This document shows positions 31,690 through 43,500 of a stretch of DNA of 64,000 nt, piece after piece. The stretch is from NCBI GenBank assembly GCA_033064195.1, contig JARBJD010000071.1, forward strand, positions 1 to 64,000, given 5' to 3'. Below the pieces are notes generated by a model, which saw only the letters and a list, made by a program, of their open reading frames with translations, had not been told where the DNA came from and ran no database searches. Each line of letters begins with the position of its first letter. Within the stretch, counting starts at the first letter, position 1. Source of the DNA: Blattamonas nauphoetae. Lineage: Eukaryota; Preaxostyla; Oxymonadida. A program made the translations under genes and the position numbers.

Positions 31690-32210
31690 TTTTCGGGTGT
31701 CTGAAAAAATCGCCGAGAGGAAACAATTCTGGGCAACACGGAGCTGCCCAAAACGGCCGATCGGAAGGGAAAACTCGCCGTCTGGGGTAGGGAAACGGGT
31801 GCTCTCAGCTACGCGGGCAGCGGTGGCGAAGAGGACCCGACGGGGGACTTTCTGTGCAAAGCGGCCAATCTCGCTGGCATCTTGCCATCATCGAAAGGTG
31901 GGACGGGCACCAGACTGGATGGAAGTACCACGGCTCCAGCGGTTGGGCACTGGTGGTGAACGCCACCCGGGATAACTATGTCTTTGCGCCGAACGGCTCT
32001 GGATCGGTGATATTGCACATCTCCCAGCCTGGATCACTCATCGCCGGTGATATTTCCGCTAAGCCAGTGGAACTTCTGCACGGCAAAAAAGGCGCGTTTT
32101 TGCGAGTGACGAACGACGTTTTCGAGTGGCCAAACCCGAATCCTAGTTTACGCCCCAGCCAATCCATAGACGACATTGTGGGCATTTTACTTGCAGAGGC
32201 AATGTGAATT
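31690..32210 (+). other. G+C-rich island with orphan open frames
   Basis: The base composition is clearly richer in G+C than either side, and the codon style is unlike neighbouring genes. Two overlapping stop-free frames exist. One (about 31720-31960) contains GDFLCKAANLAGILPSSKGG; the other (31854-32207) contains WALVVNATRDNYVFAPNGSG and FLRVTNDVFEWPNPNP. Neither has a domain that I recognise. The island replaces the usual 3' flank of the adjacent family copy. It may be a fragment of foreign, possibly bacterial, DNA; function unknown. Confidence 0.35.
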
Positions 32211-32314
32211 TTGATTTGTAGCTGCATGTAGTAGGTCTTAAAGTTGGCAACTTTATTGGCAAAGAGGCTAAAGTCACAAATTGGCCGAAATGGTTTGGTT
32301 GTGTGTGTTTGATT

Positions 32315-33742
32315 CTATTCACGTCGTGGAAGGTTCATGCCCTGCGCGTTGTTCCATTCGATCGAGTATGTAACACTATAAGTCCTTAAGAACTCCTCTT
32401 CGCGGTTGTGCACCTCTTCCACAATCACATCTTCCATGCCCTCCATTCGCAACATTCGAAGCACTTTCTTCCACATCTGTCGCACTTCTCCCCTTGTTTT
32501 GTTCCATCTCCGCTGGGCAGCGTTCATGTCAAACAGAAAATCAAAGTTTGGGTAAACAGTTTCAAAGAATGTGAGACACCTTGGGATTGTGAGAATGACT
32601 GGCATATTCATGACGAAATCCATTGTTGGTTGGTAATGAGGAGATATTTCGAGGAGCTGGGCGAGGAGGGTCAGAAAACGCTTCGAGATGTCGCCATCCA
32701 TGATCGAATAGCGGTTCACGCACAAATGGCAGATATACTTCTCTGAAGGATACAGAACTTGCTGCAACACTGTCTTCTGAACAGTTTGTTGATCACCAGG
32801 ATCTTTAATTCCAAAAAAGTCGAGGGTATCAGCAGAAGCGAGACAGACAGAATTGGTGATGTTTGACATTAGATGAGAGTGGATATCTTCTGCTTCCACA
32901 AAGGAAAGAGACAGTGGATTGAGAGTGATGACGAGTTGAGAGATCAGATCAGCTTTGATGAGGGCAAGTTGGTTTTTGCCAGAACTGTGACGGATTAGAC
33001 TATCTAGTACAGGGTGGCCCAGAAGTAGTCTAACCCTATGGGTCGATCACTTCTCGTCGAACAAATTCCGTTGACACCAATCGTCTTTCTCCTCACTACA
33101 ATGCTTCTTAATTTCACTTCTTTTCTTTTCACCACTGTTTCGTTGATCAACAATCCTTGTCCGCTCAAGAAAGGAGTGTTCAAAAAACGGAGTCAGTCCC
33201 GTTTCATGAGATCCATCGAGACTACAGTCGAGGAAGCACTTGTGAAATGAAAAGAAGGGAAATTTTGAAGCATAGGAAAGAAGAGAAAGACGATTGGGGT
33301 CAATTGCGCAAGATCGAAGAAAAGTGATCGACCCATACGGTTAGACTACTTCTGGGCCACCCTGTATCTTCATTGCCGTTGTGGTGATGATCTGACTGGT
33401 TGATGAAATCAGTACCACAATGCACTGTATGAACACGGTCGAAGAAACTGTAATGGTTCCACCAAAGCTGTGGAGAAAAGCTTCTGCTGATTCTTCGTCC
33501 GGATCTACTGAGTCAAGAAATTTAACTGCTTTAGCTTCCAGAGAAACATCCAATGCAGGTTGTAACTTCATAGTTGCAACAAGAGACTGAAAGACAATTG
33601 CCTTTTCGAATTCAGATTCGATTCGATTGAAGTGCCAATTTAGGAAAGGTGAACAGTCTGGAGAATGTGAAAAGAAGTGGGAAGAGATACCAGGGGAGGG
33701 AGAATCAGTGGAGAGGGATGTCTTTGCGTTTAATGCGATCAT
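32315..33742 (-). pseudogene. Array family copy I, split by a MITE
   Basis: An outlying family member. The N-terminal part (33365-33742) begins MIALNAKTSLSTDSP, and the C-terminal part ends WNNAQGMNLPRRE. The two halves are separated by the 355-bp insertion at 33010-33364, which brings in a stop 11 codons past the junction when read from the host start. Apart from the insertion the host frame appears continuous across a single TA, so disruption was recent. The start at 33742 was chosen over the in-frame ATG at 33754 because it restores the 21-nt spacing to the upstream motif. It lacks the conserved 3' flank. Confidence 0.8.
33010..33364. mobile_element. Tc1/mariner-type MITE inserted in copy I
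   Basis: A 355-bp element with ends CAGGGTGGCCCAGAAGTAGT and its inverted complement, flanked on both sides by TA (33008-33009, 33365-33366). Imperfect inverted similarity extends about 95 bp inward from each end (shared ...GGGTCGATCACTT and CCAATCGTCTTTCTC). TA duplication with CAG...CTG ends is typical of Tc1/mariner-derived miniature elements. No coding capacity. Confidence 0.85.
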
Positions 33743-34066
33743 TCCTTTGGACATTGTGTGGTATCACTCGTTATGGGTAAGAAAACAGATTGTGGGAACA
33801 ATGACATCTGTATCGTCTTCGCCTTCACCAAATACACACAACCGCAAAACATGTTTTCGAAACGATTCTTCTCTTAACGTCACACAAAGATAACAGATGG
33901 AAAAAGCCGAGTCCGAATCAAACTGAAGTGAAAAGGTATGTGATTCGTCCATAGTTGCACCAAAATGTGAGATTACGAGTTCAGAGTGAGTGAAGAACAA
34001 TATCCGAGACGATACACTTGTTTTTGTGGACAGACAACGCGATCTGTGTGTTTGTGTCTTAATCGT

Positions 34067-35143
34067 TTAAGCATCGCTATATTCGCCTTCTTGAGCGTTC
34101 ATTCCCATCATGTTACTCAAAACAATCGAGTGCTTGGTCAATTGTTTTCTTGTGTCTTCCGTCGAGCCGAATTGAATCGATCGCTCGAGCGTGTCTTCAA
34201 AGCCCTCCAAGACCAAAGATCGGCAAGCGGTCCTTCCTGATTTGCGTACATCGCCAGAGTCATTGTTCCAGTCTCGCTGGGCATCAACCAGAGCGTCCAG
34301 TATCCAACAAAGAGCTCTGTCCATATCAAGTTCGGCAGAAGTACTCGGGATGGTGAAAAAGACAGGTAAACTTTGAAGAATACGCATTGACGGTGTGGAG
34401 TATGGGCACAGGCTGATGAGTCGAGTCAGAAAATTTAGGAGGTGGACTGATCTGTTCCCATTGATGAACAGATGGCGGTTGGCACACAAATGACGAATAT
34501 ACGACGCAGGTGGAAGTAAAACACGTGCCAATATCGTCTCCTGAAGATTGTGTTTATCCGTTGCGTTTATGACGTCGATTTGTTTAGAGTCATTTGGATG
34601 AAGGAGCAAGAGTGCCAGCCCAATGATGGAGACGAGATGGATGTGGACGTCTTCGGCATACTCAAATGAGAGAGACACTGGATTGAGAGAGGCCAGTAGG
34701 TGAGGGATTAGATCAGCTTTGACGAGCTTGAGGAGAAAGTGTTTGGAGCGAATGATAATCATTCTATGCAGAAACTCCATCGTTGCTTCGACTATTCTCT
34801 GATTGGGGGCAGATAGAAGCATACCAACTGAATGAACAAAATCCTTCACGGTTTCATGTGAGGCGTATTTGTCAAGATCAAAGAAGGAGTCCCCTGGTTC
34901 TTCACGTGCATTCCGGAATTCATAAAGAAACAAGACTGCTTTATTGGTCAAATCATCATCAAAATGGTGATTGTCTGTTACCATTTGCACCAGAGAGCGA
35001 TAGACTGATGATTGTGTTGGCGTTGACATGAACGGGATTCCGTTCCAATCCAAGAAGCCTTAATTCATTGTACAAACGAAAAATAACATACTGACTTGAG
35101 AAGGCTCGGATGATGTCGGTGACTGCAGGAAAGGTTCATTCAT
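34067..35143 (-). CDS. Divergent array-family protein, copy J (2 exons)
   Basis: A distant paralogue of the array family: LVKADLIPHLLASLNPVSLS, VHIHLVSII, ASYIRHLCANRHLFI, LEGFEDTLE and a terminal SNMMGMNA align with family landmarks, but overall identity is low. The uninterrupted frame lacks an ATG before FLDWNGIPF. A 33-nt intron (35059-35091, GTATGTT...TTAAG) joins to exon 35092-35143, which starts MNEPFLQSPTSSEP. The joined protein has 347 residues, and FLDW aligns with FLNW of the array copies. The other copies have no intron here. Function unknown; it is presumably the older, single-copy relative. Confidence 0.8.
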
Positions 35144-35159
35144 TAAGGGAGAAGATCGA

Positions 35160-35522
35160 AGCCAAAACCTTCTGACTAACTTGAACGTATGTGTCTTGTG
35201 GTGTCTTCTATTTTTTAGGATGTCACGATGGGCTCGTTACGATTCTTAATCTCGTAATATCGCACAAGAAACGAGGTTCAAGTCGTCTTCCGTTTTGTAT
35301 CTCGATTCCACTGAACGGTTTATCGATGATGACAGCAACACATTGCAATTCATCACCGAGATTTTTGCTGTCAATCCTTCCAACCAACCAATCTTTACTT
35401 TTGTCTGGTCTTCTCACATCCCTCTTGTCTTCCGGTTCCTTCTCCAAAAAGTGGAACAGAGGCGTTCCTTTCAGTGCGGATGGAATGCCCAGCCACTCTT
35501 CCTCACAACATCGTCTTTCTAA
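35160..35522 (+). other. Possible decayed armadillo-like fragment
   Basis: A plus-strand frame 35250-35522 encodes RFIDDDSNTLQFITEIFAVN then PSNQPIFTFV, faintly recalling the family segment LLEISPYYQPTMDFV. A GTATGTG...TTTTTTAG segment (35187-35219) could be an intron, but no acceptable upstream exon was found. Treat as unconfirmed. Confidence 0.2.
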
Positions 35523-35556
35523 ATGAGAATGTTCTCATGACATGTCTCCCAATTGC

Positions 35557-36090
35557 TTAGAAAACGAAAGAAATGACGGCGAAGAGGGCAGCAACAACAG
35601 AAGCAACGCTCTTGGCACCAGCAGCATAGGTGATCGGTTGGTCAGTGAAGGTGAGATCGGGAGAGATGACGAGGGTAGCAGTGACAGTGCTGCCCTTCTT
35701 GATGGGGCAGTCCTTGAACAGATACTCAACAGCAACAGAGCCAGCAGCGTGGGTCCACTTGAAGGTCTCGCTCTTGTCAAGAATACGTTCGTCGTTGGCT
35801 GTGGCTGGAGCGGCGGTGTCCTTGAGAGTGAGCTTCTGGGTGTAGTTCTCGGGGAGACCGGCTTCAGCTGGGAGGAGGGCGTTGCGGAGAGTGACTGTGA
35901 CCTTGTCCTTTGCTCCGTCTTCCTTCTCTCCTTCTTTGGCGAGAGAGGATTCTCCAGTCAACTTGCTGTTGTCGGCAGGGGTCAAGGTGGTCTCGCTTGG
36001 AGGAAGCTCGACGCAAGTGATAATGTATTCTGTTCCAGCGAGGAACATTCCATCAGCAGCTGTGGTCACAACAGTGAGCGCGACTGACAT
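35557..36090 (-). CDS. Surface-type protein, 5'-truncated copy K1
   Basis: A 177-residue open frame, nearly identical at DNA level to the 3' part of the gene at 56957-58004. It keeps the beta-rich region (YIITCVELPPSETTLTPADN) and the hydrophobic C-terminus ASVVAALFAVISFVF, which looks like a membrane anchor or GPI signal. Homology ends at about residue 4, so the signal peptide and two Ig-like repeats of the longer copy are missing. Translation from ATG 36090 gives no convincing secretion signal. An upstream GTGAGC...TCAG pair could be an intron, but no leader exon was found. It may be a pseudogene with an intact frame. Confidence 0.5.
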   Translation of the reverse strand: MSVALTVVTTAADGMFLAGTEYIITCVELPPSETTLTPADNSKLTGESSLAKEGEKEDGAKDKVTVTLRNALLPAEAGLPENYTQKLTLKDTAAPATANDERILDKSETFKWTHAAGSVAVEYLFKDCPIKKGSTVTATLVISPDLTFTDQPITYAAGAKSVASVVAALFAVISFVF

Positions 36091-36453
36091 AGCCAAAGAC
36101 AGACTCAAGACGAAATTGTGTCGGATGAGAGAGTGCTTCTTGTTCTTCCATCACTTTACTGCTCACCTTATCCACATATCATGATCTGAATATCCCGCTG
36201 AGAGTCAGTTTCACAGCTATGCATGATTTTCAATGGGGACATGGCACTCTTCACTTTCTCTACCTTCATTTTCACTTTCCTCATATAAACTTAGGATAAT
36301 CTGGACAATAACTTACCGCTCACCCATTCTGCATCATGTCCATTGTAGATAGAATCATTTGTTTTTGAACTGAACTCTCGAAACAGTAGTTTGGGTTGAG
36401 ATCGAACACGGAATCATCTGGTCAGATTGAATGTATGTTCCTTGTGATATATT

Positions 36454-37560
36454 ATGTTGTGTAGGAATACTCGATTGGTTCAATATCGTTCTGACGAGGA
36501 CATCGCCGCCCAAGCAGCGGAGTTCATGATGTCCATCCAACAATACATCCATGAACCTGAACAATACACACAGGAACAAGATTTTTGGTCGAGTCCTGGA
36601 CATGTTCAAAGTTCTTCCCAACTTCAATTGGAGGAGGATTCAGAGGCATTTTCTTCATACATCGAAGAATGGAGCAAAAGTCGCAACAATCCCGATATGT
36701 TCTGGCGAGGTGTTCTCACTGCGATTTTGCAATGTCTTACCAACACCTGGGTGACTTCGGACCACCGTTTTCGGAAACTGTGGAGGAACATCAAGCCCCA
36801 CTGGGCCACATTTGTGATCGAATTTGAACCGTTTCCTGTCACACCGAAACAATATTATCAAGGCATTAATTCACGTGAACAATGCCTCCATTGGATTCTC
36901 GTGAAGTTCCGCAAGACAGCGACCACCCTTCTCAAACAGGGCATCGCACACAAGCTGCTTGCTCACTTGGACCAAACCGAATCTGACTTCTTCCTCTTCT
37001 CCGATCTCAAGATCCTGTTTGTGTGTCTCCGCATGCGCCGTGTTCGTGTGCTCCGCTTCCATCATCCCTTTCTGGAGGAAGGGCTGGAGGACGCCGCCGA
37101 AATAATCTCCTTCCACAACGAAGAACCGATAGCCGATTATGCCAAGAAAGTCCTGATCGTCCGCCCGATTGCTGCCCAACTGATCCCGTTGTTGAAGTTT
37201 CGCAGAGAATATCGGCCAGATGTGTCCAGACGATTCAGAGAATTCGAAAGATACAGCACATCTGATTACAACGACGCGTTATCGTCCGATGACGAAATCC
37301 CGATCGATGTGGAAAAAGCGGAGGAGAAGCGTGCGATTCGCGGGCAATACAAGGAGAACACTTCGTCACACAACAAACACTCGGGCGATGAAGAAGATAA
37401 CGATGAGGAAGAAGAACAGGAAGAAGAATATCAATCAGAAGCCTCAGATGAGATTGACGAATATAATGTGAACACCGAAGTCAGTTCTTCGGAAAACGAA
37501 GACGGACAACGTCGAACAGCCCGACGAAGAAAAAGAAAAATTGGGGGATATTTCCACTAA
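36454..37560 (+). CDS. Acidic-tailed protein of unknown function, copy 1
   Basis: A 368-residue intronless protein. Residues ~1-290 are helical with conserved blocks SIQQYIHEPEQYT, FWRGVLTAILQCLTNTWVTS, CLHWILVKFRK, HKLLAHLDQTESD and EEGLEDAAEIISFHNEEPIA. Residues ~290-368 form an acidic, Ser/Glu/Asp-rich tail ending in a basic ARRRKRKIGGYFH. The paralogue at 61569-62654 lies on the opposite strand. Homology extends ~110 bp upstream of the ATG and ~150 bp beyond the stop, so a segment was duplicated. The motif EEGLEDAAE..SFHNEEPIADYAK recalls C-terminal modules of the organism's armadillo-like families. No known domain. The acidic/basic tail would suit a nuclear or chromatin protein, but that is speculation. 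Confidence 0.8.
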   Translation: MLCRNTRLVQYRSDEDIAAQAAEFMMSIQQYIHEPEQYTQEQDFWSSPGHVQSSSQLQLEEDSEAFSSYIEEWSKSRNNPDMFWRGVLTAILQCLTNTWVTSDHRFRKLWRNIKPHWATFVIEFEPFPVTPKQYYQGINSREQCLHWILVKFRKTATTLLKQGIAHKLLAHLDQTESDFFLFSDLKILFVCLRMRRVRVLRFHHPFLEEGLEDAAEIISFHNEEPIADYAKKVLIVRPIAAQLIPLLKFRREYRPDVSRRFREFERYSTSDYNDALSSDDEIPIDVEKAEEKRAIRGQYKENTSSHNKHSGDEEDNDEEEEQEEEYQSEASDEIDEYNVNTEVSSSENEDGQRRTARRRKRKIGGYFH

Positions 37561-37788
37561 AGGCAATGAATCACTTATGAGTAACAGGATGATTCAAGGT
37601 AATATTGAAATATCATCCACTCAAACGCTTCTCGAATCATTTTCACACATTCACTTCACCATTTGTTCGTTTCAGTGCCCGACCCCACAATATTGAAGTG
37701 ATGAAACTGAGGAGATGGGCACAGACGAATTGAGAGGGGAAAATAAGAAGTGTATCGTGTCCCATTTGAGTGATCTCCCCATCAAGAA

Positions 37789-39765
37789 ATGGAGAAGTCA
37801 CCAGATTCTTTTCCACGACCGTTTTATCGGAGTCTGTCCCTTGCACACAGTGAATCTCAAGTGATTAATCTTCTCGATGAATGCTATGTTGATTTGAGTT
37901 CGTCTTTCTCTCCTGAATCGTTTTCAGCGAATATCCAGCAAGCAGAACAATTACTGACCTGTTCAGTGACCCAAAAATTTCGAAATGCGATTCATGCCTT
38001 TCCTAATCCACCCGTCGTTGTATATATCTTTCATATTTTCACTCTTCAATCAGCTTCGCTGCTTCCGCCTTCTCCGTCGTTGCGGTATGAGCTTTCTCGA
38101 CTTTTCACGTTTTTAGGGGTATTACTGGGATCAAATTGGATTCGATTATATCTTGGGAAACCTCTGTTTATGTTATTCACGCAATATATTCTCCCCAACG
38201 AATCAACTCTTGAACTTAGCCTATTTGTGTGATTCTCCTTGTTATCATCCATCTGTGCAGTGTTGGGAATCACTTGCTGATCATTCCCGCGACGAATCGT
38301 TCATTACGTCCTTTATAGCGAAGGGATTCTTCTCATCCACATTCATCCCAACTCTGACCTTCTTTGCCTCTGCCATCGCAAATTCTCCTGAAAATGAACT
38401 CTCCGAACCATATCAGCACATTCTGAGCCATGTTGTGACCGTTTCAGAAACATTCTCTGTTCGAATACCGTCACCAACATTGGAACTCTCAATTCTGCTC
38501 CCGTTCTTCCTGGCAACAGATCCACAATCATTTCATATCGTTGTCGAGTTGTTGTACCACCGGAAATTCCAACTTTCACCATCAGATTTGTCCAAAACAG
38601 CTGTGCGTTACAGAATCCACCATTCATCGCCCATCCTGTCCGACACCCTTTTAAACGCACTGACAGCGAAAGTTGTCGCTCTTGAAGAGATTATTGTTCA
38701 AATGAGCGATGGGCACATTCTCGGATATGCTGATCCTGTTGCAGAAATGTTCCACAAACCTCGAATCGTCAAGAAGGCGCTGTTTTGCATTAAAAATCTG
38801 ACCCAAAACTCCCCAAATCCAACAGTGTGATTATTTTTGTGTATTTTACTTCATGTTCTTCTGAATAGGGTTCACATCTCCCCACAGTCCTGTCAAGAAT
38901 CAGCACCTTCGTGAAAACGATCTTTACCCACTTTCAGACCACATTGCAGACTCATCGCGATCCTGTCATGTTGGAAATGGTCGGATCGTTCGTTTCTTCG
39001 TGTTTATCTCCAGAGGACCATCCACAAATTCGTGTCAACGATTTCCTGACTCTCTTCGGTGAAGACGGAGACGCTGTGGACACATTCAAAGATGTTGTCG
39101 GATGGATGCTGTCCATTCCCCATCCCCCTCTCACCGACACCGCAATCAAGCTGCTGAGCAGTTGTGTCCCAACAAGAGAGGATCTCGTGCTGGGAATCAT
39201 GAGCGGAGAATTCTTGCGAAATGCCGTTCAACAAACTGTGCTCAATCATCCTCTGCCACTCTCTCTGGCCAATGCGGAGACTGTCACAATCTTTTTTGTG
39301 AAACTTCTTGATTCTTTCCTCCATCCCTATCCATATCGAAGTGGAGGGACATTCGAGGAACAGCGACGACACCCAGCGGAAGTGCTCAACACTTCACTAC
39401 TTTCGCTGCAACCGTTCTTGCATTTCGTCTTCTCCCCAAACAGCCTTGAAACCCTCTCACCAACCACTCTTCACAGCCTCTCACAGCATCTTCTCAGCAT
39501 TTCGTATTTCCATTCTTCGTCACTTGCTGTGATGAAGAAAATTGGATTTTGGATCCATCTGATGAACTACACTGTCACCCTCTCCCTCACAAACTTCCAC
39601 TTCCCCTTTACTCTCACCTTCTCGCAACTCCACAACATGCTTCCTGAAGAGTTCAAGCTGCGAAAACGGGGATGGATGGACTGCTGCGAGGAGGGTGTGC
39701 AGGATGTGTTCGAATGGCAGGTTCATCAATTTCTGAACAAGAAATGGCTTTATCTGAACTGGTGA
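37789..39765 (+). CDS. Armadillo-like helical protein (3 exons)
   Basis: Exons are 37789-38226, 38261-38824 and 38869-39765. The introns are 34 and 44 nt; both begin GTGTGATT and both are phase 0, giving 632 residues. The two apparent frameshifts between open frames are resolved exactly by these introns. Helical throughout, with no signal peptide. The C-terminal third (LTDTAIKLLSSCV, PLSLANAETVTIFFVKLLDS, WMDCCEEGVQDVFEW) aligns in pattern with the array family (SLSF.EAVDIH..LM.II, RMEGIEDVIE), so it is probably a distant relative with one more helical half. Function unknown. Confidence 0.75.
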
Positions 39766-40562
39766 GAAGACCGAGGAGATCGAGATCAATTCTGGTCACA
39801 CGACACACATCTGGTATCGCACAATTATCGAATCTCACAATCACTGGAATGAAGCTGTCAATGTCAAACTCCTCACAATCACCACTCATCGTTCTCCCAT
39901 CCTCGAATCCATCGTTCTTGAGTGTTTTCGTTGGAATCCAACGACAATGGAAGGATATTCCATTGAGCATCTTCAGAACAGCCTCTTTCGTCACTATTCT
40001 ATTTTTTGGCAAAAAGATTATCTAGTCTGTTCTACTTGAGGACTTGAGAATCCAATGAAAATACTTAAAAATGGAGTGTGTGAGACAAAAATGACTCTAA
40101 TGTTAAATATTGATGCTTAACAGGTGGTGAAGTGAGGATCTGCCCATCACGTTGTTCACCACCATACGAGAAGAAGAAACGTGATGTGGCGGGACTGATT
40201 TCACTGTAGAGAATGCTGAAAGGATGATTTGACCAAAAGAGGCCAGGTCAGCTGCACTGTGTGAATTGGTCGACGAGTGACGCACTATTTTGTGAGAGCT
40301 GAATCTCAAGTTGAACGGGTCACTTCTTGTTTCGACTTCCTTTCTTCGCTTTCGGGTCTGCCCTTTTTCCCAGGCTCCTTGTATCACTCCAAAATCAATT
40401 GTTCGAAGTTCACTCGAGTATCAACTGAGTATGGCTGGTTTGTTCCACCTTGAAGTTGCTTCCTTGAGTGAGGGGTGGATCGGCCTCGGTGTTGTTCCGT
40501 GGCTGACAGAAGTGTTGGGAGACTGATCGCCAAAGTGAGAATGAACTCGTCCATGTTTGATG
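39766..40562. other. Convergent intergenic region
   Basis: About 800 bp between the 3' ends of two convergent genes. The open frames overlap both gene tails antisense and lack domains. Nothing else recognised. Confidence 0.5.
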
Positions 40563-43500
40563 TCATGGCTTTGTGAGTCTTCCTTTCATCTCCTTCCACT
40601 TCGATTGGTGTGAGGGTCCATCGTTTCCCTTCATCTCATGCACATGCCTCTCCTTCGTCTCCAAATGTTCGATGATTTGATCTGAGCGATAATTATCTAC
40701 ACAGAACGGGCATCGGCGAGGTTGATTCGGAGGGATCATGTGTTCCTTTTGGATACACTCGCAGAAGTGGTCCATCATGTCCTTCAGTTGGAATAACCCC
40801 GAACAGAAAGGGCATAGTCCGGTGAGTTCCATGAATATACCCATGTGATGAGCGGCCAGATGCTGCCGAAGTTTCTGATCTGTTGGAGTAAATTCGAGAC
40901 ATTTCATGCAGAAAATTTGTTTGCGAACTGGATCGTTCAGAGGATGTTTCGTGGAGAGGTGGGTTGAATCGTTGTCAGCGAGAATTGTTCGGCAGAATGG
41001 GCACTGCTTGGAAAATTGTGGATTGTTGCGACGAATTGTGTCGAGAGTGTGATGATGAACAACTCTGATGTGGTTGATGAGTTGTGGGGTTGAGAATGTG
41101 TCATGAGGTGATGATCGATTGTGATGGCAGATCGGACACGGATAGGATTGGGAATCGAGTCTGTTCATTTTGCACTCGAAGAGAAGATGAAATAAGAAAC
41201 GATCAGGCACCACATTATCATCACAGAATGGACACTTGTGAGATAATGCAGCGGTGGAAGGGTGTAGTTGTTGGTTCGTTTCTCTCATCCTGATCTTCGA
41301 CTGTCGCTTGTCCTCATTCACTAATTTTCTTGTTGGCGGTGGGACAACTGATGGAGTTGCATGGATATGAGGAGGTGTGTCCGTTAAGTTTTCAGTTCTG
41401 AGGCGTTGACGCATCGTGTTCCATTTTGTTCGGAGATTCTCACCGGAACTGCCTTTCATCCCATGGAATGAAGTTTCAACAGAATCTATGTGATCCAACA
41501 GATCTTTCGTTTTCACTTGTTTCAAGCAGTACGGACAAGCTGCCGTTGACGTGTTCGGTGATTTGTAAAGCGTCGGAGCAAGCGAGGTACAACCGCAGAG
41601 ATGTGCGAACATGTCCGAAAGGGGGATGCTCAGTCGACAGAACGGGCATGGTGAGACACATCGAAGCAGCTCCGTCCGATGTGCTGACAGAAGATGCTCG
41701 GAATAATGACATTTTGTTTGTTGAGTCAAACATAGTCGGCATACAACATGCTCGTCAGATTCAATGCTCTCAGCCATGTGATTCTGGCGGTAGTGAGTCA
41801 CGAAATCTTTGCGGAGATAGTTTTCCTCACACAGTGGACAAACCATTTCCACGTGTTCCGCTTCTTTCTGAGCAATGGTCAGCTCTTCCAAGTGTGATCC
41901 TCTTAGATGGACCAGAAACGACGAACAACTACCCAAAAAAGGGGATTGTTGACAGAGAGGACACTGATACTTTGTGAGTGACAAGAATGTCTGCGGGCAA
42001 GTTGTGAGAACATGGAAGTAGAAATTGTCTTTCTCGACTTTCGTCGGACACAGAGGACACAAAACCTGCGAGGTTGGAGCAGACATTGGCACATTTCGAG
42101 AATCAACTGTGACATCTGTGACTGGGCTCTTCTCCATGTTCGTTCTGTTTGTGGTGTGTCTGTTGTCAGGCTGGTTGAGTTGTGTGACCTGTTTTGGGAA
42201 TTGATCAGCATGAAGCGTTGAAGGATGCTCAATCCGAGTTCGTGTTTGGTGAGGAGGCTTTGAGGGAGAATTGGGACTTGCATCCTTCTCACGGTCCCTG
42301 TTGCGTCGCTCCTTTTCGATCTCCTTTCTCCTCCTTCTTTCTTCCGCCTTTTCACGTTGTGCGTGTTTCTCTTGTCTCGTTCTTTCTTCTTCCTCGTTCT
42401 TTCTCCTTTCTTCCTCCTTTCTCTCTTCCTCTTTCTCCCGTTGTGCTTGTTCCTCTTTCCTCTTTCTTTCTTCTTCCTCCTTTTGCTTTCTCTCCTTTTC
42501 TCTCTTCTTGATTTCAATCTGTTCAACTGCTCTCTTTCTGTCTTCCTCTTCCTTTCTTCTTCTTTCTTCCTCTTTCTCCCGTTGTGCTTGTTCCTCTTTC
42601 CTCTTTCTTTCTTCTTCCTCCTTTTGCTTTCTCTCCTTTTCTCTCTTCTTGATTTCAATCTGTTCAACTGCTCTCTTTCTGTCTTCCTCTTCCTTTCTTC
42701 TTCTTTCTTCCTCTTTTTCACGTTGTGCTTGTTCCTCTTGTCTCGTTCTTTCTTCTTCCTCTTTTCGTTTTCTCTTCTCTTCTCTCTTCTTGATTCGATT
42801 CTGTTCTTCTTCTGTTTGCCTCTTCTCTTCTTCTTCCTTCTTCTGGACTTCATCTTGATGCATTTGTCGAATGTGGTCTTCCATCTTCTTAATTTCCACT
42901 GCCACTCCGCAGAATACACATGCCATCTTCACTTTGTCCCTTGCCTCTCCAACTCTGCCTGTCTTTCGGCCAAAACGTGTTGATTTCTGAGGAACTTGTG
43001 AAGGAGGTTGAGAATTCGAGTCTTCCGCCCTTTCGTTTGGGACATTTCCGCCGACATCTTTTGGATTTTGACTTGGAGAGCAGGATCTTCCTTCCGTTGA
43101 CATGTCTGTATCTTGTTGAGCAGCTGTCTCCGTTGAGGGCACCAGATTTTTCTTCTTTCCAGCGAATTTGTTGACCTCTTTTGGAATATCAGGTTGCTGA
43201 TGTTGGGTGTGATTGGTGGTCATCAAGAGCTTGGGGTCGTCTTCCACCAGCGTCCCTCGAAGATGGTTGGATTCCTGCAATCGTGGGAGCGGTTGTGTTT
43301 GTGGGAGTGTCTGGGAAACCTGTGGAAGAGATGGCTGATATCCCACACATCCCGATTTCAGAAATTGGAACTCGTCCCATCCAAGTTCCACGTTGTCCAT
43401 CCCAATTGTTGGAGTCGACTTTGTGAAATACGGATGAGACAAGAGTGTGTTCCCGAGAGTGTCGATTCGGGTGAGAATCGCAGGATCAAACATCTTTTGG

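Noticed and set aside
33010-33364. The insertion in copy I acting as a spliced intron
   Set aside because: It is bounded by TA and CAG...CTG transposon ends rather than GTNTG...AG, and is far longer than local introns.
35029-35053. Start of copy J at a TTG or internal ATG
   Set aside because: A 33-nt intron and an upstream ATG exon give a better alignment with the family N-terminus.
38153-38260. Frameshift in the 37789-39765 gene
   Set aside because: A 34-nt GTGTG...GCAG intron resolves it exactly in phase 0.
42271-42983. Long plus-strand open frames rich in Phe/Leu/Ser resembling membrane proteins
   Set aside because: They are antisense readings of the Glu/Lys/Arg coiled-coil repeat of the kinase fusion; codon periodicity supports the minus strand.
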